Made by a program: the position numbers and the translations under genes | NCBI GenBank assembly: GCA_018882965.1 | Contig: VEQY01000001.1 | Location: 62,001 to 126,000, forward strand | Length of the DNA: 64,000 bases | Origin: Mycobacterium sp. | GTDB taxonomy: Bacteria; Actinomycetota; Actinomycetes; Mycobacteriales; Mycobacteriaceae | Direction: 5' to 3' | In this document: piece by piece, positions 48,821-58,825 of the stretch | How the letters are laid out: the number at the start of each line of letters is the position of its first letter | How positions within the stretch are numbered: position 1 is the stretch's first letter | Notes under the pieces: generated by a model | The model's input: only the letters and a program-made list of their open reading frames with translations | What the model was told of the DNA's origin: nothing | The model's database searches: none

Positions 48821-50280
48821 GGCGTCTGCGCGCGGGCTGCCGCGTGCGTGCCGGCGCGACGGCCGAAGAACGATCCCTCGCCCAGTTGGGTCCCGCTGGA
48901 GTAGCCCTTGCCGTCCTGGGCGATGTTCGACGCACACGCTCCCGCCGCGTACAGGCCCGCTATCACGCTGCCGTCTTCGCGCAGCACCTGCCCGTCGACG
49001 CTGGTCGCAAGGCCGCCGACGGTGAAGCCCGAGTACATGGCCTTGCCGAGCGAAAGGTCGAAGGCCGCCCACGGCCCGTGATCCTGTGGCGCAAGGAATT
49101 CCGGCTGCTTGTGAAAGTCGGGGTCCTCGCCCCTTGCCGCGTACTCGTTGTAGCGGTCGAGAGTGGCCACCAGATTGCCCGCCGGTATACCGAGATCGGC
49201 CTCCATCTGCGCCACCGTCTCCCAGCCGTCGATGAACTTGATCAACGGAAACGTGGGGCGCTGCAGATGCGCCTCGTCGACGATGAGGTACGCCGCGCTG
49301 TCGGGCTGGTCCATGACGAAACCGGATGTGCGCGAGTGGTACGAATCCTCGGCGACGAACCGCTGACCGAGTTTGTTGACGATGATGCCGGTGAGCAGGA
49401 TCGCCGGCGGATAGACGGGCGCGGTGATGAAGGACTGGTCCATGTGCTTGGTGGCCGCACCCGCAGACACGCCGAGGCGGATGCCAAGACCGTCGTCGTA
49501 GGTGTTGCCGAGCACGAAGAGTTTCTCCGCCAGCTCTGGGGTGAACTTTGCGACCATGTCGGGGTTCATCACGAACCCGCCCGCGGCGATCACCACGGAC
49601 GGCGCCCGGACTGCGCCGGTCGCACCGAAGGACTTCCATGCGACGCCGATGACCGCCCCGTCCTCGACGATCAGATTGGTCGCGCCGGTCTCATAGCGGA
49701 TCTGCACTCCGAGTTCGGCGGCGCGTTTGAGCAGCAGGTCGACGACCATCGCCGCACCCTGGGTGTCTCCCGGCACGGGGACCTTGTGCCCGCGCGGCGC
49801 GGGCACCGCCATGTCCTTATACGGCCAGACCTTCTCGTTTCCGGTGTACATCAACCCCTCTGTGTTGGGTTGGATCACCGCCTTCTCCGGGTAGTAGGTG
49901 CGCTCGAAGTGCACGCCGAGTTCCTCGAGCCAGTCGAAGTGCTCCACGCTGCCCTCGCAATAGGCGCGGATCTTGTCGTGCTCGGGGTCGCGGGACATCG
50001 CGACGAGGTACTTGTACATCTCCTCGGCGCTGTCGGCGTGACCGGTCGCCTGCTGGACGGCCGTACCGCCCCCGAGGTAGAAGTGACCGCCGGCCAGGGC
50101 GGTCGTCCCGCCTGCGACGGCGGCGCGTTCCAGGACAAGAACCCGGGCCCCCGTGGCCGCTGCGGAAACCGCCGCGCAACCGCCCCCGATCCCGAAGCCG
50201 ACGACCACGACGTCGACATCGTCGGACCACTCGGTGATGTCCGCACCGTCGATGAGGGCGGGAACGTCCAGGCCGCTCAT
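48817..50280 (-). CDS. FAD-dependent fumarate reductase/KstD-like flavoprotein (Rv1817-like)
   Basis: 487 residues from ATG 50280, the same length as Rv1817. FAD-binding motif VVVVGFGIGGGCAAVSAAATG at the N-terminus, then RVLVLERAAVAGGTTALAGG, and the C-terminal FAD contact GLYAAGACASN with GKGYSSGTQLGEG. The domain order is that of fumarate reductase-type flavoproteins and 3-ketosteroid 1-dehydrogenases; the substrate is unknown. It lies directly beyond the BacA copies as in M. tuberculosis, where a PE_PGRS gene is in between. Confidence 0.88.
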   Translation of the reverse strand: MSGLDVPALIDGADITEWSDDVDVVVVGFGIGGGCAAVSAAATGARVLVLERAAVAGGTTALAGGHFYLGGGTAVQQATGHADSAEEMYKYLVAMSRDPEHDKIRAYCEGSVEHFDWLEELGVHFERTYYPEKAVIQPNTEGLMYTGNEKVWPYKDMAVPAPRGHKVPVPGDTQGAAMVVDLLLKRAAELGVQIRYETGATNLIVEDGAVIGVAWKSFGATGAVRAPSVVIAAGGFVMNPDMVAKFTPELAEKLFVLGNTYDDGLGIRLGVSAGAATKHMDQSFITAPVYPPAILLTGIIVNKLGQRFVAEDSYHSRTSGFVMDQPDSAAYLIVDEAHLQRPTFPLIKFIDGWETVAQMEADLGIPAGNLVATLDRYNEYAARGEDPDFHKQPEFLAPQDHGPWAAFDLSLGKAMYSGFTVGGLATSVDGQVLREDGSVIAGLYAAGACASNIAQDGKGYSSGTQLGEGSFFGRRAGTHAAARAQTP

Positions 50281-50345
50281 GCAGCCATCCAGGGCATTTC
50301 CCGAGGATATCGGTGAGCGGGCGGCGTTGCCAGAACGCGGCCGGC

Positions 50346-51068
50346 TCAGTCCGTCGTCGTCGCGGCGACGTTGATCACGGTGTCGTTGGCCGTGTCGGCG
50401 GCACCGGCGGCCAGCATGTCCTGCCGGAGAAGCTGGTTCGTCGCGTCCCAGTTCACCGCGGCGGGCAGGTGCCCCCAGGTGCTGTTGAACAGCCCCACGA
50501 TCACGGCACGACCATCTGCGGCGAGGGTGTAGACCGGTCCGCCGGAATCGCCCTTCTGGCTGATGACGCCGTTCTGCATGGTGAACCAGCCATTGTTCAT
50601 CCGTTCGACCGAACCGCAGCTCTCGCCGGTGACGACGCCGAGGTGGCACACGGGCTGGCCCGGCCCCAGGGCGACGGCGGGATCGGCGATCAGCTGGCGC
50701 CCGCCGGGCATGAAGTCGCTGAGCGTCACCCCGCCGGCCAGCTGGATCGTCTGGTAGTCGGCGATCACCTGATCGGTGCGAACCACCGCGCCGTCGGGGG
50801 TGTTATCCCGCGAGGTCGTGACCACACCGATGAACCGGCCGCTGCGGTCGGTGACCGGGCCCTCTGCCCCGCAGTGCCCCGCGGAATAGCCGATGCGCTT
50901 GGCCATGTCGACGAACCCCAGGGTGCACATCGTGGCGTTCTGGCGGATCTCCATGCCCGGGTAGACCAGGACGGCGGACTGAGCAGCGGCACCGGGAGCC
51001 AGCGCGAGCCCCGCAAGCGCGGCTCCGACAGCCATCGCGGCTGCCGCGGAGCGCAGGAGAGCGGTCAC
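50346..51068 (-). CDS. Secreted S1-family trypsin-like serine protease (Rv1815-like)
   Basis: 240 residues from GTG 51068; starting upstream at 51113 would put Arg-rich residues before the signal peptide. The signal peptide is at 1-29 (AAAMAVGAALAGLALAPGAA). The catalytic triad is visible as His65 in SAGHC, Asp88 or Asp92 in TSRDNTPD and Ser175 in GDSGGP; paired Cys residues near 48/66 and 141/151 may form disulfides. It should be secreted or surface-bound. It corresponds to Rv1815, described as a redox-related serine protease. Substrate unknown. Confidence 0.87.
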   Translation of the reverse strand: MTALLRSAAAAMAVGAALAGLALAPGAAAQSAVLVYPGMEIRQNATMCTLGFVDMAKRIGYSAGHCGAEGPVTDRSGRFIGVVTTSRDNTPDGAVVRTDQVIADYQTIQLAGGVTLSDFMPGGRQLIADPAVALGPGQPVCHLGVVTGESCGSVERMNNGWFTMQNGVISQKGDSGGPVYTLAADGRAVIVGLFNSTWGHLPAAVNWDATNQLLRQDMLAAGAADTANDTVINVAATTTD

Positions 51069-51183
51069 CTTATACCCCGATCGGTCGGCGACCCGTCTGC
51101 GACGCGGTCGCAATTATGCGTCGACCGTGTATCGGAGCCCGGGGCCGATCGTTACAGGCCCCGGTCAGGGGTGGCTCTGCAGG

Positions 51184-51741
51184 TCAGGGGATCGTGATGA
51201 CCTGTCCGACCTCGATGTGGTCGGGGTTCGCGATGTTGTTGGCCTTGGCGAGCTCCATGTAGCGGTTGCCGTCCCCCAGGTACTGCTTGGCGATGTTAAA
51301 GAGGGTGTCACCAGCGACGACGGTGTGGGTCCGGGGGGCCGGTGCGGGCTCCTCAACGCTGACCGGGGCGACCTCGACGGTCTCGGCCTCGGCGGCGGGC
51401 GGTGGGGCGTCGGTGTCGGTCCGCGACGACCAGGCCGGGCCGTCTGCGGCGTAAAGCACGAGGTTGCGGTCGTCCTGCAGGACCAGCTTGACGTTCTTCT
51501 TGCCCTTGGTGTCGGTGTGCCAGACCGGTTTCTGGTTGGAGTAGAGCACGAAGTTGCCGTCGGTCTGGACCTCGGCGCGCACCACACCCTGACCGTCGGT
51601 GCCGGTGGCCCACACCGCGTCGCCACGCGCTGCCAGAACCAGGTTGCCGTCCTCCTGCAAGGTCAGGGTGTAAGCCCCGTTGCTGGACGTCAGCGAATCG
51701 CCCTTGCTGAGCTTCTGTCCTGCGGTGAGTGTGTCTCCCAC
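51184..51741 (-). CDS. Beta-prism II mannose-binding lectin with C-terminal LysM domain
   Basis: 185 residues. Three QxDxNxVxY-type repeats of monocot-lectin type are seen at LQEDGNLVLAA, VQTDGNFVLYS and LQDDRNLVLYA (residues 1-105); only the last two keep Tyr. A Pro/Glu/Val linker at about 110-137 leads to a LysM domain (HTVVAGDTLFNIAKQYLG to the end). There is no signal peptide. M. smegmatis has a structurally studied mannose-specific lectin of this kind (MSMEG_3662, from memory). LysM suggests attachment to peptidoglycan; how it leaves the cell is unclear. GTG 51741 has AGGAGG eleven bases upstream. Confidence 0.88.
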   Translation of the reverse strand: MGDTLTAGQKLSKGDSLTSSNGAYTLTLQEDGNLVLAARGDAVWATGTDGQGVVRAEVQTDGNFVLYSNQKPVWHTDTKGKKNVKLVLQDDRNLVLYAADGPAWSSRTDTDAPPPAAEAETVEVAPVSVEEPAPAPRTHTVVAGDTLFNIAKQYLGDGNRYMELAKANNIANPDHIEVGQVITIP

Positions 51742-51843
51742 GACTGTTCAAACCTCCTGTAGACCGCTCTTTCTTGTCCGGCGGGCGCTCGCGAGCCTAC
51801 TGGAATTCCGAGACCGGTCGCGGCCGTCTGGCAAACTCCCCCG

Positions 51844-53286
51844 TCAGGAATCGAATCCGAGGCCGAACCGGTCCAGCGCACGCAGGAAAAGATTGCGGCG
51901 GCCGCCGCTGTGGTCGGACCGGTCCAGCGCCCATCGGGTGGCTTGGATCCCGAGGCTGGCGAGGGGTTCGGGCGGGAACGGCCACGGCCTCGAGCGCACC
52001 ATCGCCAGTTCGGTGCGCTCGGTCGGGTGGCCCTCCAGTAGATCCAGGCAGACGTCGGCGGCGAAGCGGGTCGCGCCCAGGCCCAGCCCGGTGAAGCCGT
52101 TGGTGTAGGCGATCCGGCCCCGGCCGGCCAATCCCCAGTGCGCGCAGAAGCGGGTGTTGGTGTCGATCGGTCCCGCCCAGCGGTGGCTGAAGCGGACGTC
52201 GTCGAGTTGGGGGAAGGTGATGAAGAAGTGCGCCGCCAGTCGGCGAAACGACTCAGGCCGGTCCTCGTAGCGGGGGTCGACCCGGCGGCCGAAGTGGTAG
52301 ACGGCGTCGTAGCCGCCCCAGACGATCCGGTTGTCGGCCGAGATGCGGTAGTAGTGGAACTGGTTGGCGCTGTCACTGATCCCCTGCCGGTTCCGCCAGC
52401 CGATGCGGTCCAGTTGTTCATCGGTGAGCGGTTCGGTGGCAAGCACGTAGTCATAGACCGGGACGGTGTAGAAGCGGTTGCGCCGAACCAGGCTGCGGAA
52501 AACATTGGTGGCCAGAACAACACGATCGGCATGAATCGGGCCCACTGGTGTGGTGACTGCCACGCTGCCGTCCGATTCACTAGGGCGACGACGCCGGAGT
52601 GCGACGGCGGTGGTGCCTTCGTAGATCTGCACGCCGTTCTCGGTGCAGGCCCGGGCAAGCTCGTAGACCAGGCGCGCCGGGTGCACGATCGCGCAGTGGT
52701 CCGCGTCGAAAAGGCCGGCGAGGAAAGTCGGCGATTCCACCTCGGCCTGCACTGCCGCCCGGTCGAGGTAGTGTCCGTGGCCCTCGGCCGCCGACTCCCG
52801 CAACCATGCGACCTGATGGGGTTCGGTGGCGACGGTGAGCATGCCGGTGCGTTCCCAGTCGGCCTTCATGCCGTAGTGGTCGATATCGGCTTCCATTGCG
52901 GTGAAGTTCGCCGCGCCGAGTCGCTGCAGTTCGTCGAACTCGGTCGGCCAGCGGGCTTTGCCGTTGGCGACACCGTGGGTCAGGCTGGCTTCGACGAAAC
53001 CCCCGTTGCGACCGGAGGCCGCCCAGCCGAGGCGTTCAGCCTCGACGAGCATCACCGCGGCTCCCGGATTGCGCTCGGCCGCCCGCAGCGCTGTCCACAG
53101 TCCGGCGTAGCCGCCGCCGATCACCAGCAGGTCGCAGCGCGCCGGCCCGGTCAGGGCGGGAAACTCCGGGCGGGCGCCGACGATGGTGGGATCCAGCCAC
53201 ATCGAGCCCGGGCAAGCGGGAGTCAAGGCCCGGTCGATCAGGTCTGGGTCGACCGGGTGATCGAAGACCGTCCGCATGTCGTCCAT
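51844..53286 (-). CDS. FAD-dependent amine oxidase (DAO family, PuuB-like)
   Basis: 480 residues. FAD-binding DLLVIGGGYAGLWTALRAAER at about 52-72, then EAERLGWAASGRNGGFVEA and a C-terminal GFTGLGLGATRFAADVCLDL. This is the pattern of DadA/PuuB-type oxidases, which oxidise secondary or gamma-glutamyl amines. There are no neighbouring polyamine genes, so the substrate is open. ATG 53286 is used; a second ATG follows four codons later. It is convergent with nothing and followed by the lectin gene on the same strand with a 102-bp gap. Confidence 0.85.
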   Translation of the reverse strand: MDDMRTVFDHPVDPDLIDRALTPACPGSMWLDPTIVGARPEFPALTGPARCDLLVIGGGYAGLWTALRAAERNPGAAVMLVEAERLGWAASGRNGGFVEASLTHGVANGKARWPTEFDELQRLGAANFTAMEADIDHYGMKADWERTGMLTVATEPHQVAWLRESAAEGHGHYLDRAAVQAEVESPTFLAGLFDADHCAIVHPARLVYELARACTENGVQIYEGTTAVALRRRRPSESDGSVAVTTPVGPIHADRVVLATNVFRSLVRRNRFYTVPVYDYVLATEPLTDEQLDRIGWRNRQGISDSANQFHYYRISADNRIVWGGYDAVYHFGRRVDPRYEDRPESFRRLAAHFFITFPQLDDVRFSHRWAGPIDTNTRFCAHWGLAGRGRIAYTNGFTGLGLGATRFAADVCLDLLEGHPTERTELAMVRSRPWPFPPEPLASLGIQATRWALDRSDHSGGRRNLFLRALDRFGLGFDS

Positions 53287-53312
53287 GGTGCCACGGCAGG
53301 GCCGGCGGGATG

Positions 53313-54437
53313 TCAGCGAACGAGTCGGGCGATCAGCGGTCCGATGATGGCGAGGATGAACACGTACGGCGTTGCCACCGCCGCGAGGGCACCCGCGCCG
53401 GTGCCGACCAGACCGATGATGACAAGGGAGAATTCGCCGCGGGCAATCAAGGCGGTTCCCGCGCGCAACTGACCCGATCGTCCGGCGCCCTCGCGGCGCG
53501 CGGCGTAGGCGCCGGCCAGGACTTTCGTGGCAGCGGTCACCGCGGCCAGCGCAAGCGCGAACGGCAGCATCGGCAGCAGATCGGAAGGGTCCACGGACAG
53601 ACCGATCGCGACGAAGAACACGGCGGCGAACAGATCCCGCAGCGGCCCGAGCACGGCACGCGCCCGGTCGGCGGTTTGACCGGTCAGGGTCAGACCGACC
53701 AGGAAAGCGCCGACCGCCGCCGATGCGTGCAAGTGTTCCGCAACCGCCGCGACGATGAGGGTCAATCCCATGATCCGGAGGAGCAACTGCTCGTCCTCAG
53801 GGTGGCCCAGGGCCCGGCCGAGATAGTCACCCCAGCGGTAGGACAGCAGGAACGCGAAGGTCAAAGCGCCGAGCGCAATCGCCATCCAGTGCAACGCCTG
53901 CTGCCATGTTCCGCCGCTGGCCATGACTGAGAGCACGGGCAGGTAGGCAGCCATCGCGAAGTCTTCGAGGACGAGCACCGACAGAACCGCCGGAGTCTCG
54001 CGGTTACCGAGGCGACGCAGGTCGCTGAGTAGCCGGGCGATTACCCCGGAGGACGAGATGTAGGTGACGCCCGCCATGGCCACGATGCCCGTGGCATCGA
54101 GCCCCAGGAGCCACCCGGCGAGGGCGCCGGGGATCGCGTTCAGGGCGAGATCCACAGCGGCCGAGGGCAGGTGACGGCGAAGGCTTTCGGAGAACTCGCC
54201 GACGGAGAACTCAAGGCCGAGTGTCAGCAACAGCAACACCACGCCGATCGACGCGCCGGTTTCGACGAACTCGGCGGCGGCGGGTACCGGTGCGACGCCG
54301 CCCTCACCGAGGAATAGACCGCCCAGTAGGTAAAGCGGAATCGGTGATAGGCCAAGTCGGCGTGCGAGGGCTCCCAGGACGGAGAGTGCGACGAGGATGA
54401 GGCCGAGTTCGAGGAGGAACCCCGAGGCGACGGCCAC
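53313..54437 (-). CDS. khtU: Cation:proton antiporter subunit KhtU-like (CPA2)
   Basis: 374 residues with about 12 hydrophobic helices of the CPA2/Kef type (SPIPLYLLGGLFLGEGGVAP at the start, GLEFSVGEFSESLRRHLPSA in the middle, GEFSLVIIGLVG near the end). No TrkA-N domain is attached, unlike KefB. It would be the membrane part of a K+/H+ antiporter. GTG 54437 begins four bases after the stop of the KhtT-like gene. The M. tuberculosis pair Rv3236c-Rv3237c looks homologous but lies elsewhere in that genome. Confidence 0.85.
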   Translation of the reverse strand: MAVASGFLLELGLILVALSVLGALARRLGLSPIPLYLLGGLFLGEGGVAPVPAAAEFVETGASIGVVLLLLTLGLEFSVGEFSESLRRHLPSAAVDLALNAIPGALAGWLLGLDATGIVAMAGVTYISSSGVIARLLSDLRRLGNRETPAVLSVLVLEDFAMAAYLPVLSVMASGGTWQQALHWMAIALGALTFAFLLSYRWGDYLGRALGHPEDEQLLLRIMGLTLIVAAVAEHLHASAAVGAFLVGLTLTGQTADRARAVLGPLRDLFAAVFFVAIGLSVDPSDLLPMLPFALALAAVTAATKVLAGAYAARREGAGRSGQLRAGTALIARGEFSLVIIGLVGTGAGALAAVATPYVFILAIIGPLIARLVR

Positions 54438-54441
54438 CGCC

Positions 54442-54927
54442 TCAAGCCCGGCTGACGAGTTGCCGCACCCCGGCTATACCGTCCTCGGTGCCGATCACAA
54501 CGAGAACGTCGTGGGGATGTAGCACTTCCTCGGGTCCCGGCGATGCGAGCACCTGGTCGCCGCGCACGATAGCCACGATGGAGGCACCCGTGCGGGTGCG
54601 TGCCTTGGTGTCCCCGAGTGGTTGGCCGGCGTAGCGCGAATCAGGACCGATCTCGACCTGCCCCGCGTCGAGACCGGGTACTTGCTTGCTCAGGTCGGCG
54701 AAGCGCTCGACCATCCGCGGGGCGCCGAGGATCTGGGCCATGGCCTCGGCCTCGCGCTCGGTGAGTCGGAACACCCGCCGGGCGCGGTCCGGGTCGGTGG
54801 CGGCGGGGCTGACAAAGACCTCGACGTCGCCGCCACGGTGGGTGATCACTGCGATCCGGTCGCCGTCGGTGTTGTCGAATTCGTAGCGCAGGCCCACGCC
54901 GGGCAGGAGGGTCTCTCTGACGTCCAT
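54442..54927 (-). CDS. khtT: TrkA-C domain regulatory subunit KhtT-like
   Basis: 161 residues. The N-terminal part (VRETLLPGVGLRYEFDNTDG) and middle match the KhtT/YhaT family; the C-terminal TrkA-C (RCK_C) domain is at about 75-160 (GQVEIGPDSRYAGQPLG, then PEEVLHPHDVLVVIGTEDG). In B. subtilis KhtT gates KhtU according to nucleotide and pH. ATG 54927 starts four bases after the sterol desaturase stop. The three genes thus form one compact unit. Confidence 0.87.
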   Translation of the reverse strand: MDVRETLLPGVGLRYEFDNTDGDRIAVITHRGGDVEVFVSPAATDPDRARRVFRLTEREAEAMAQILGAPRMVERFADLSKQVPGLDAGQVEIGPDSRYAGQPLGDTKARTRTGASIVAIVRGDQVLASPGPEEVLHPHDVLVVIGTEDGIAGVRQLVSRA

Positions 54928-54931
54928 GGTG

Positions 54932-55891
<960 letters not shown>

Positions 55892-55984
55892 ACACTCTAG
55901 ACAGGGGTGTCTCCGCTCCAGCTATCCTGCTCACGCGGGAGCGGACCGAGCGCCGCGGACCGATCCGGGTAAGGGATGTGGCAG

Positions 55985-56323
55985 ATGCGGAGATGGGTGC
56001 TGCTGCTCGGCGCGATCGTCGCCGAGGTCGCGGGAACCCTGTCCCTGCGGGCCTCCCTAGACCACCGTGGCTGGCTGGTGGTCGTGATTGCCGGTTACCT
56101 GACGGCCTTCGTTCTGCTGAGCCTCGTGCTGCGGGCTGGAATGGCGGTCGGGGTGGCCTACGGGATCTGGGGAGCGCTGGGAACGGCGTCGACGGCGACG
56201 GTCGCCGCGTTGGCCTTCGGTGACCCCTTCACCGGTGCGGTGCTGATTGGGATCGGCTTGATCATCGCCGGGGTGCTGTTGGTGGAACTCGGCTCCCACG
56301 CGGCACAGCGGGCCGGGCCATGA
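55985..56323 (+). CDS. SMR-family transporter, first of an overlapping pair
   Basis: 112 residues with four helices. The essential Glu of helix 1 is in GAIVAEVAGTLSLRAS, and helix 3 contains GVAYGIWGALGT. I chose ATG 55985 because the protein then aligns with its partner (MRRWVLLLGAIVAEV versus MRWLFLAGAILIEV); ATG 55976 would add three residues. Paired SMR proteins form heterodimers that export cationic compounds or guanidinium derivatives. It overlaps its partner by four bases (ATGA). Confidence 0.88.
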   Translation: MRRWVLLLGAIVAEVAGTLSLRASLDHRGWLVVVIAGYLTAFVLLSLVLRAGMAVGVAYGIWGALGTASTATVAALAFGDPFTGAVLIGIGLIIAGVLLVELGSHAAQRAGP

Positions 56324-56640
56324 GGTGGCTGTTCCTGGCCGGAGCGATTCTGATCGAGGTGTGCGCGACGCTGTCGCTGCGCGCTTCGGACGGGTTGCGT
56401 AAACCGGCCTGGATCGGGGTGGCGACGATCGGTTACGCCATGTCCTTCTGGCTGCTGTGGATGTCCCTGTCGCTGGGCATGCCCGTGGGGGTCGCCTACG
56501 GGGTGTGGTCGGCCTGTGGGGTCGCGTTGGTCGCCCTGCTGGCGCGGGTGCTCTTCGCCGAACCGCTCACCGCACCGATGCTCGCCGGCATTACGCTGAT
56601 CATCATCGGCGTGTTGACCATCGAGCTTTCCGGGGTGTGA
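56320..56640 (+). CDS. SMR-family transporter, second of an overlapping pair
   Basis: 106 residues with four helices. Helix 1 has the conserved Glu in GAILIEVCATLSLRAS; helix 3 has GVAYGVWSACG. The ATG overlaps the end of the first SMR gene, as in EbrAB-like paired SMR transporters. Substrates may be quaternary ammonium compounds or small guanidinium-like cations; sequence does not decide. The stop overlaps a GTG that could start malQ. Confidence 0.88.
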   Translation: MRWLFLAGAILIEVCATLSLRASDGLRKPAWIGVATIGYAMSFWLLWMSLSLGMPVGVAYGVWSACGVALVALLARVLFAEPLTAPMLAGITLIIIGVLTIELSGV

Positions 56641-56648
56641 CCGCGCCC

Positions 56649-58823
56649 ATGACCGGGTTCACGACCGAGTCGTCACTGGCCGTTCTCGCCGAGCGACTGG
56701 GGGTCGCCACCGAGTACCGCGACTGGTCCGGGCGGATGGTTCCGGTCGACGATGCGACCGTGGTCGCTGTCCTGGCGGCCCTCGGCGTCGAAGCCGGCAC
56801 CGAAGAAGACCGCACCGCTGCATGGAACGAACTCGAACGCCGGTACTGGTCGCGCGCGCTACCGCCGACGATCGTCGCTCGCGCCGGCGACGAGACCGCC
56901 TTCTGGGTGCATGTCACACACGGCGCACCTGCGCACGTATGGATCCGGCTCGAGGACGGCGCGGTGCGTTCGGGCATCCGCCAGGCGGACAACTTCACCT
57001 CGCCCTACCGCCTCGACGGACGGCTGGTCGGTGAAGCGACGTTCGTGCTGCCCGCCGACCTGCCACTGGGATATCACCGCCTTCACCTGCGCTCCGGCAC
57101 CCACGAATCCGCCACCCAGCTCATCGTCACCCCCTCCTGGCTGGGGTTGCCGGCGCGGATGGGGGCGAGGCGAACCTGGGGGCTGGCGGTCCAGCTCTAC
57201 AGCGTGCGCTCGGCGGGGTCCTGGGGGCTGGGCGATCTGGCTGACCTGGCCGATTTGGCCATCTGGTCCGGCTCCCAGCACGGCGCGGGCTACGTGCTGG
57301 TCAACCCGCTGCACGCAGCCGCCCCCACCGCGCCCATGGAACCCTCGCCCTACCTGCCGACGTCGCGGCGCTTCGTCAACCCGATCTATCTCCGGGTCGA
57401 GGCCATCCCGGAGTTCGCGTTCCTGTCCGCGCGGAGGGCGGTGCGCAAACTGAAGGAAACCCTGGACGACAAACTCGCCCAATCCTCGCCGGCCGGCGCT
57501 GCAGCCATCGACCGGGATGCCGTCTGGGCCGCCAAACGCAAGGCCCTGCAGCGGGTCTACCGGGTGCCCCGTTCGGCCGGCCGGGAGTTGGCCTTCGCGG
57601 CGTTCAAACGACGGGAGGGGCAGGCCCTCGACCGCTTCGCGATCTGGTGCGTATTGGCGGAGAAGCACGGGGACGACTGGCGGGACTGGCCGGCCGGTCT
57701 GCAGCATCCGGACGCTGCGGGCGTCGCAGCGTTTGCGGCCCGCCACGCCACCGCGATCGACTTCCACCGCTGGCTGCAGTGGCAGCTCGACGACCAACTG
57801 GCCGAAGCTCAGTCCCAGGCCGTGCGCACCGGAATGCCGCTGGGCATCATGCACGATCTCGCGGTCGGCGTGCATCCCACCGGCGCCGACTCCTGGGCCA
57901 TGCAGGACGCGCTGGTGCTCGGAGTCACTGCCGGGGCACCGCCCGATGAGTTCAATCAACTCGGTCAGGACTGGTCACAACCTCCGTGGCGACCCGATCG
58001 GCTCGAAGAGCTCGGTTACGAACCCTTCCGACAGCTGATCCAGTCGGTTCTGCGCCATGCCGGCGGAGTGCGCATCGACCACATCATCGGACTGTTCCGG
58101 CTGTGGTGGATCCCCACGGGCGCGCCGCCGACCAAGGGCACCTACGTGCGCTACAACCACGACGCGATGATCGGCATCGTGGCGCTGGAGGCGTACCGCG
58201 CGGCCGCAGTTGTCGTCGGCGAAGATCTGGGCACCGTGGAGCCCTGGGTGCGGCAGTACCTTCGGGAGCGAGGCGTGCTGGGCACCTCGATCCTGTGGTT
58301 CGAACTCGATCGCGACGGCCACGGCGGACCGCTCGAAGCCGAGCGGTGGCGCGAACTCTGCCTGTCCTCGGTCACCACCCACGACCTTCCCCCGACGCCG
58401 GGCTATCTGGCCGGTGAGCACGTGCGGTTGCGCGACGAGCTCGGTTTGCTCACCCGGCCCGCCGAGGAGGAGATGGCCGATGACCGTGCGGTGCAGACCG
58501 CATGGCTGGCCGAGCTTCGCCGGGTCGGGCTGCTGAGCGCCGAGGATCCGGCCGGCGGTGAACCCACCGAGGAAGAGGTCATCCTGGGCCTCTACCGGTA
58601 TCTGGGCCGCACCCCCTCACGGCTGCTGGCGCTCGCGCTGACCGATGCCGTCGGTGAGCGGCGCACCCAGAACCAGCCCGGCACCACCGACGAATACCCG
58701 AACTGGCGGGTCCCGTTGGCCGGTCCCGACGGAACATTGCTGTCCCTGGAAGACGTGTTCACCGACCCGCGGGCAGCGGCGCTGAGCGAGGCGATGCGCG
58801 CGACCACAGCGCCCGCCGGCTGA
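56649..58823 (+). CDS. malQ: 4-alpha-glucanotransferase MalQ
   Basis: 724 residues from ATG 56649, the same length as Rv1781c (malQ); a GTG at 56637 would add four residues. GH77 signatures: YVLVNPLHA with PIEPSPYLPTSRRF-like PMEPSPYLPTSRRFVNP, the nucleophile Asp in GVRIDHIIGLFRLWWIP, the acid/base Glu in VVGEDLGT and the Asp in TTHDLPPT. It disproportionates alpha-1,4-glucans in maltose/glycogen metabolism. In slow growers the ESX-5 locus adjoins malQ; here a NUDIX gene follows after two bases. It is coupled to the SMR genes upstream. Confidence 0.94.
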   Translation: MTGFTTESSLAVLAERLGVATEYRDWSGRMVPVDDATVVAVLAALGVEAGTEEDRTAAWNELERRYWSRALPPTIVARAGDETAFWVHVTHGAPAHVWIRLEDGAVRSGIRQADNFTSPYRLDGRLVGEATFVLPADLPLGYHRLHLRSGTHESATQLIVTPSWLGLPARMGARRTWGLAVQLYSVRSAGSWGLGDLADLADLAIWSGSQHGAGYVLVNPLHAAAPTAPMEPSPYLPTSRRFVNPIYLRVEAIPEFAFLSARRAVRKLKETLDDKLAQSSPAGAAAIDRDAVWAAKRKALQRVYRVPRSAGRELAFAAFKRREGQALDRFAIWCVLAEKHGDDWRDWPAGLQHPDAAGVAAFAARHATAIDFHRWLQWQLDDQLAEAQSQAVRTGMPLGIMHDLAVGVHPTGADSWAMQDALVLGVTAGAPPDEFNQLGQDWSQPPWRPDRLEELGYEPFRQLIQSVLRHAGGVRIDHIIGLFRLWWIPTGAPPTKGTYVRYNHDAMIGIVALEAYRAAAVVVGEDLGTVEPWVRQYLRERGVLGTSILWFELDRDGHGGPLEAERWRELCLSSVTTHDLPPTPGYLAGEHVRLRDELGLLTRPAEEEMADDRAVQTAWLAELRRVGLLSAEDPAGGEPTEEEVILGLYRYLGRTPSRLLALALTDAVGERRTQNQPGTTDEYPNWRVPLAGPDGTLLSLEDVFTDPRAAALSEAMRATTAPAG

Positions 58824-58825
58824 GC

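Noticed and set aside
55928..55984. Guanidine riboswitch before the SMR genes
   Set aside because: Small hairpins are present but the diagnostic loop sequences of the known guanidine classes are not; kept only as a low-interest observation.
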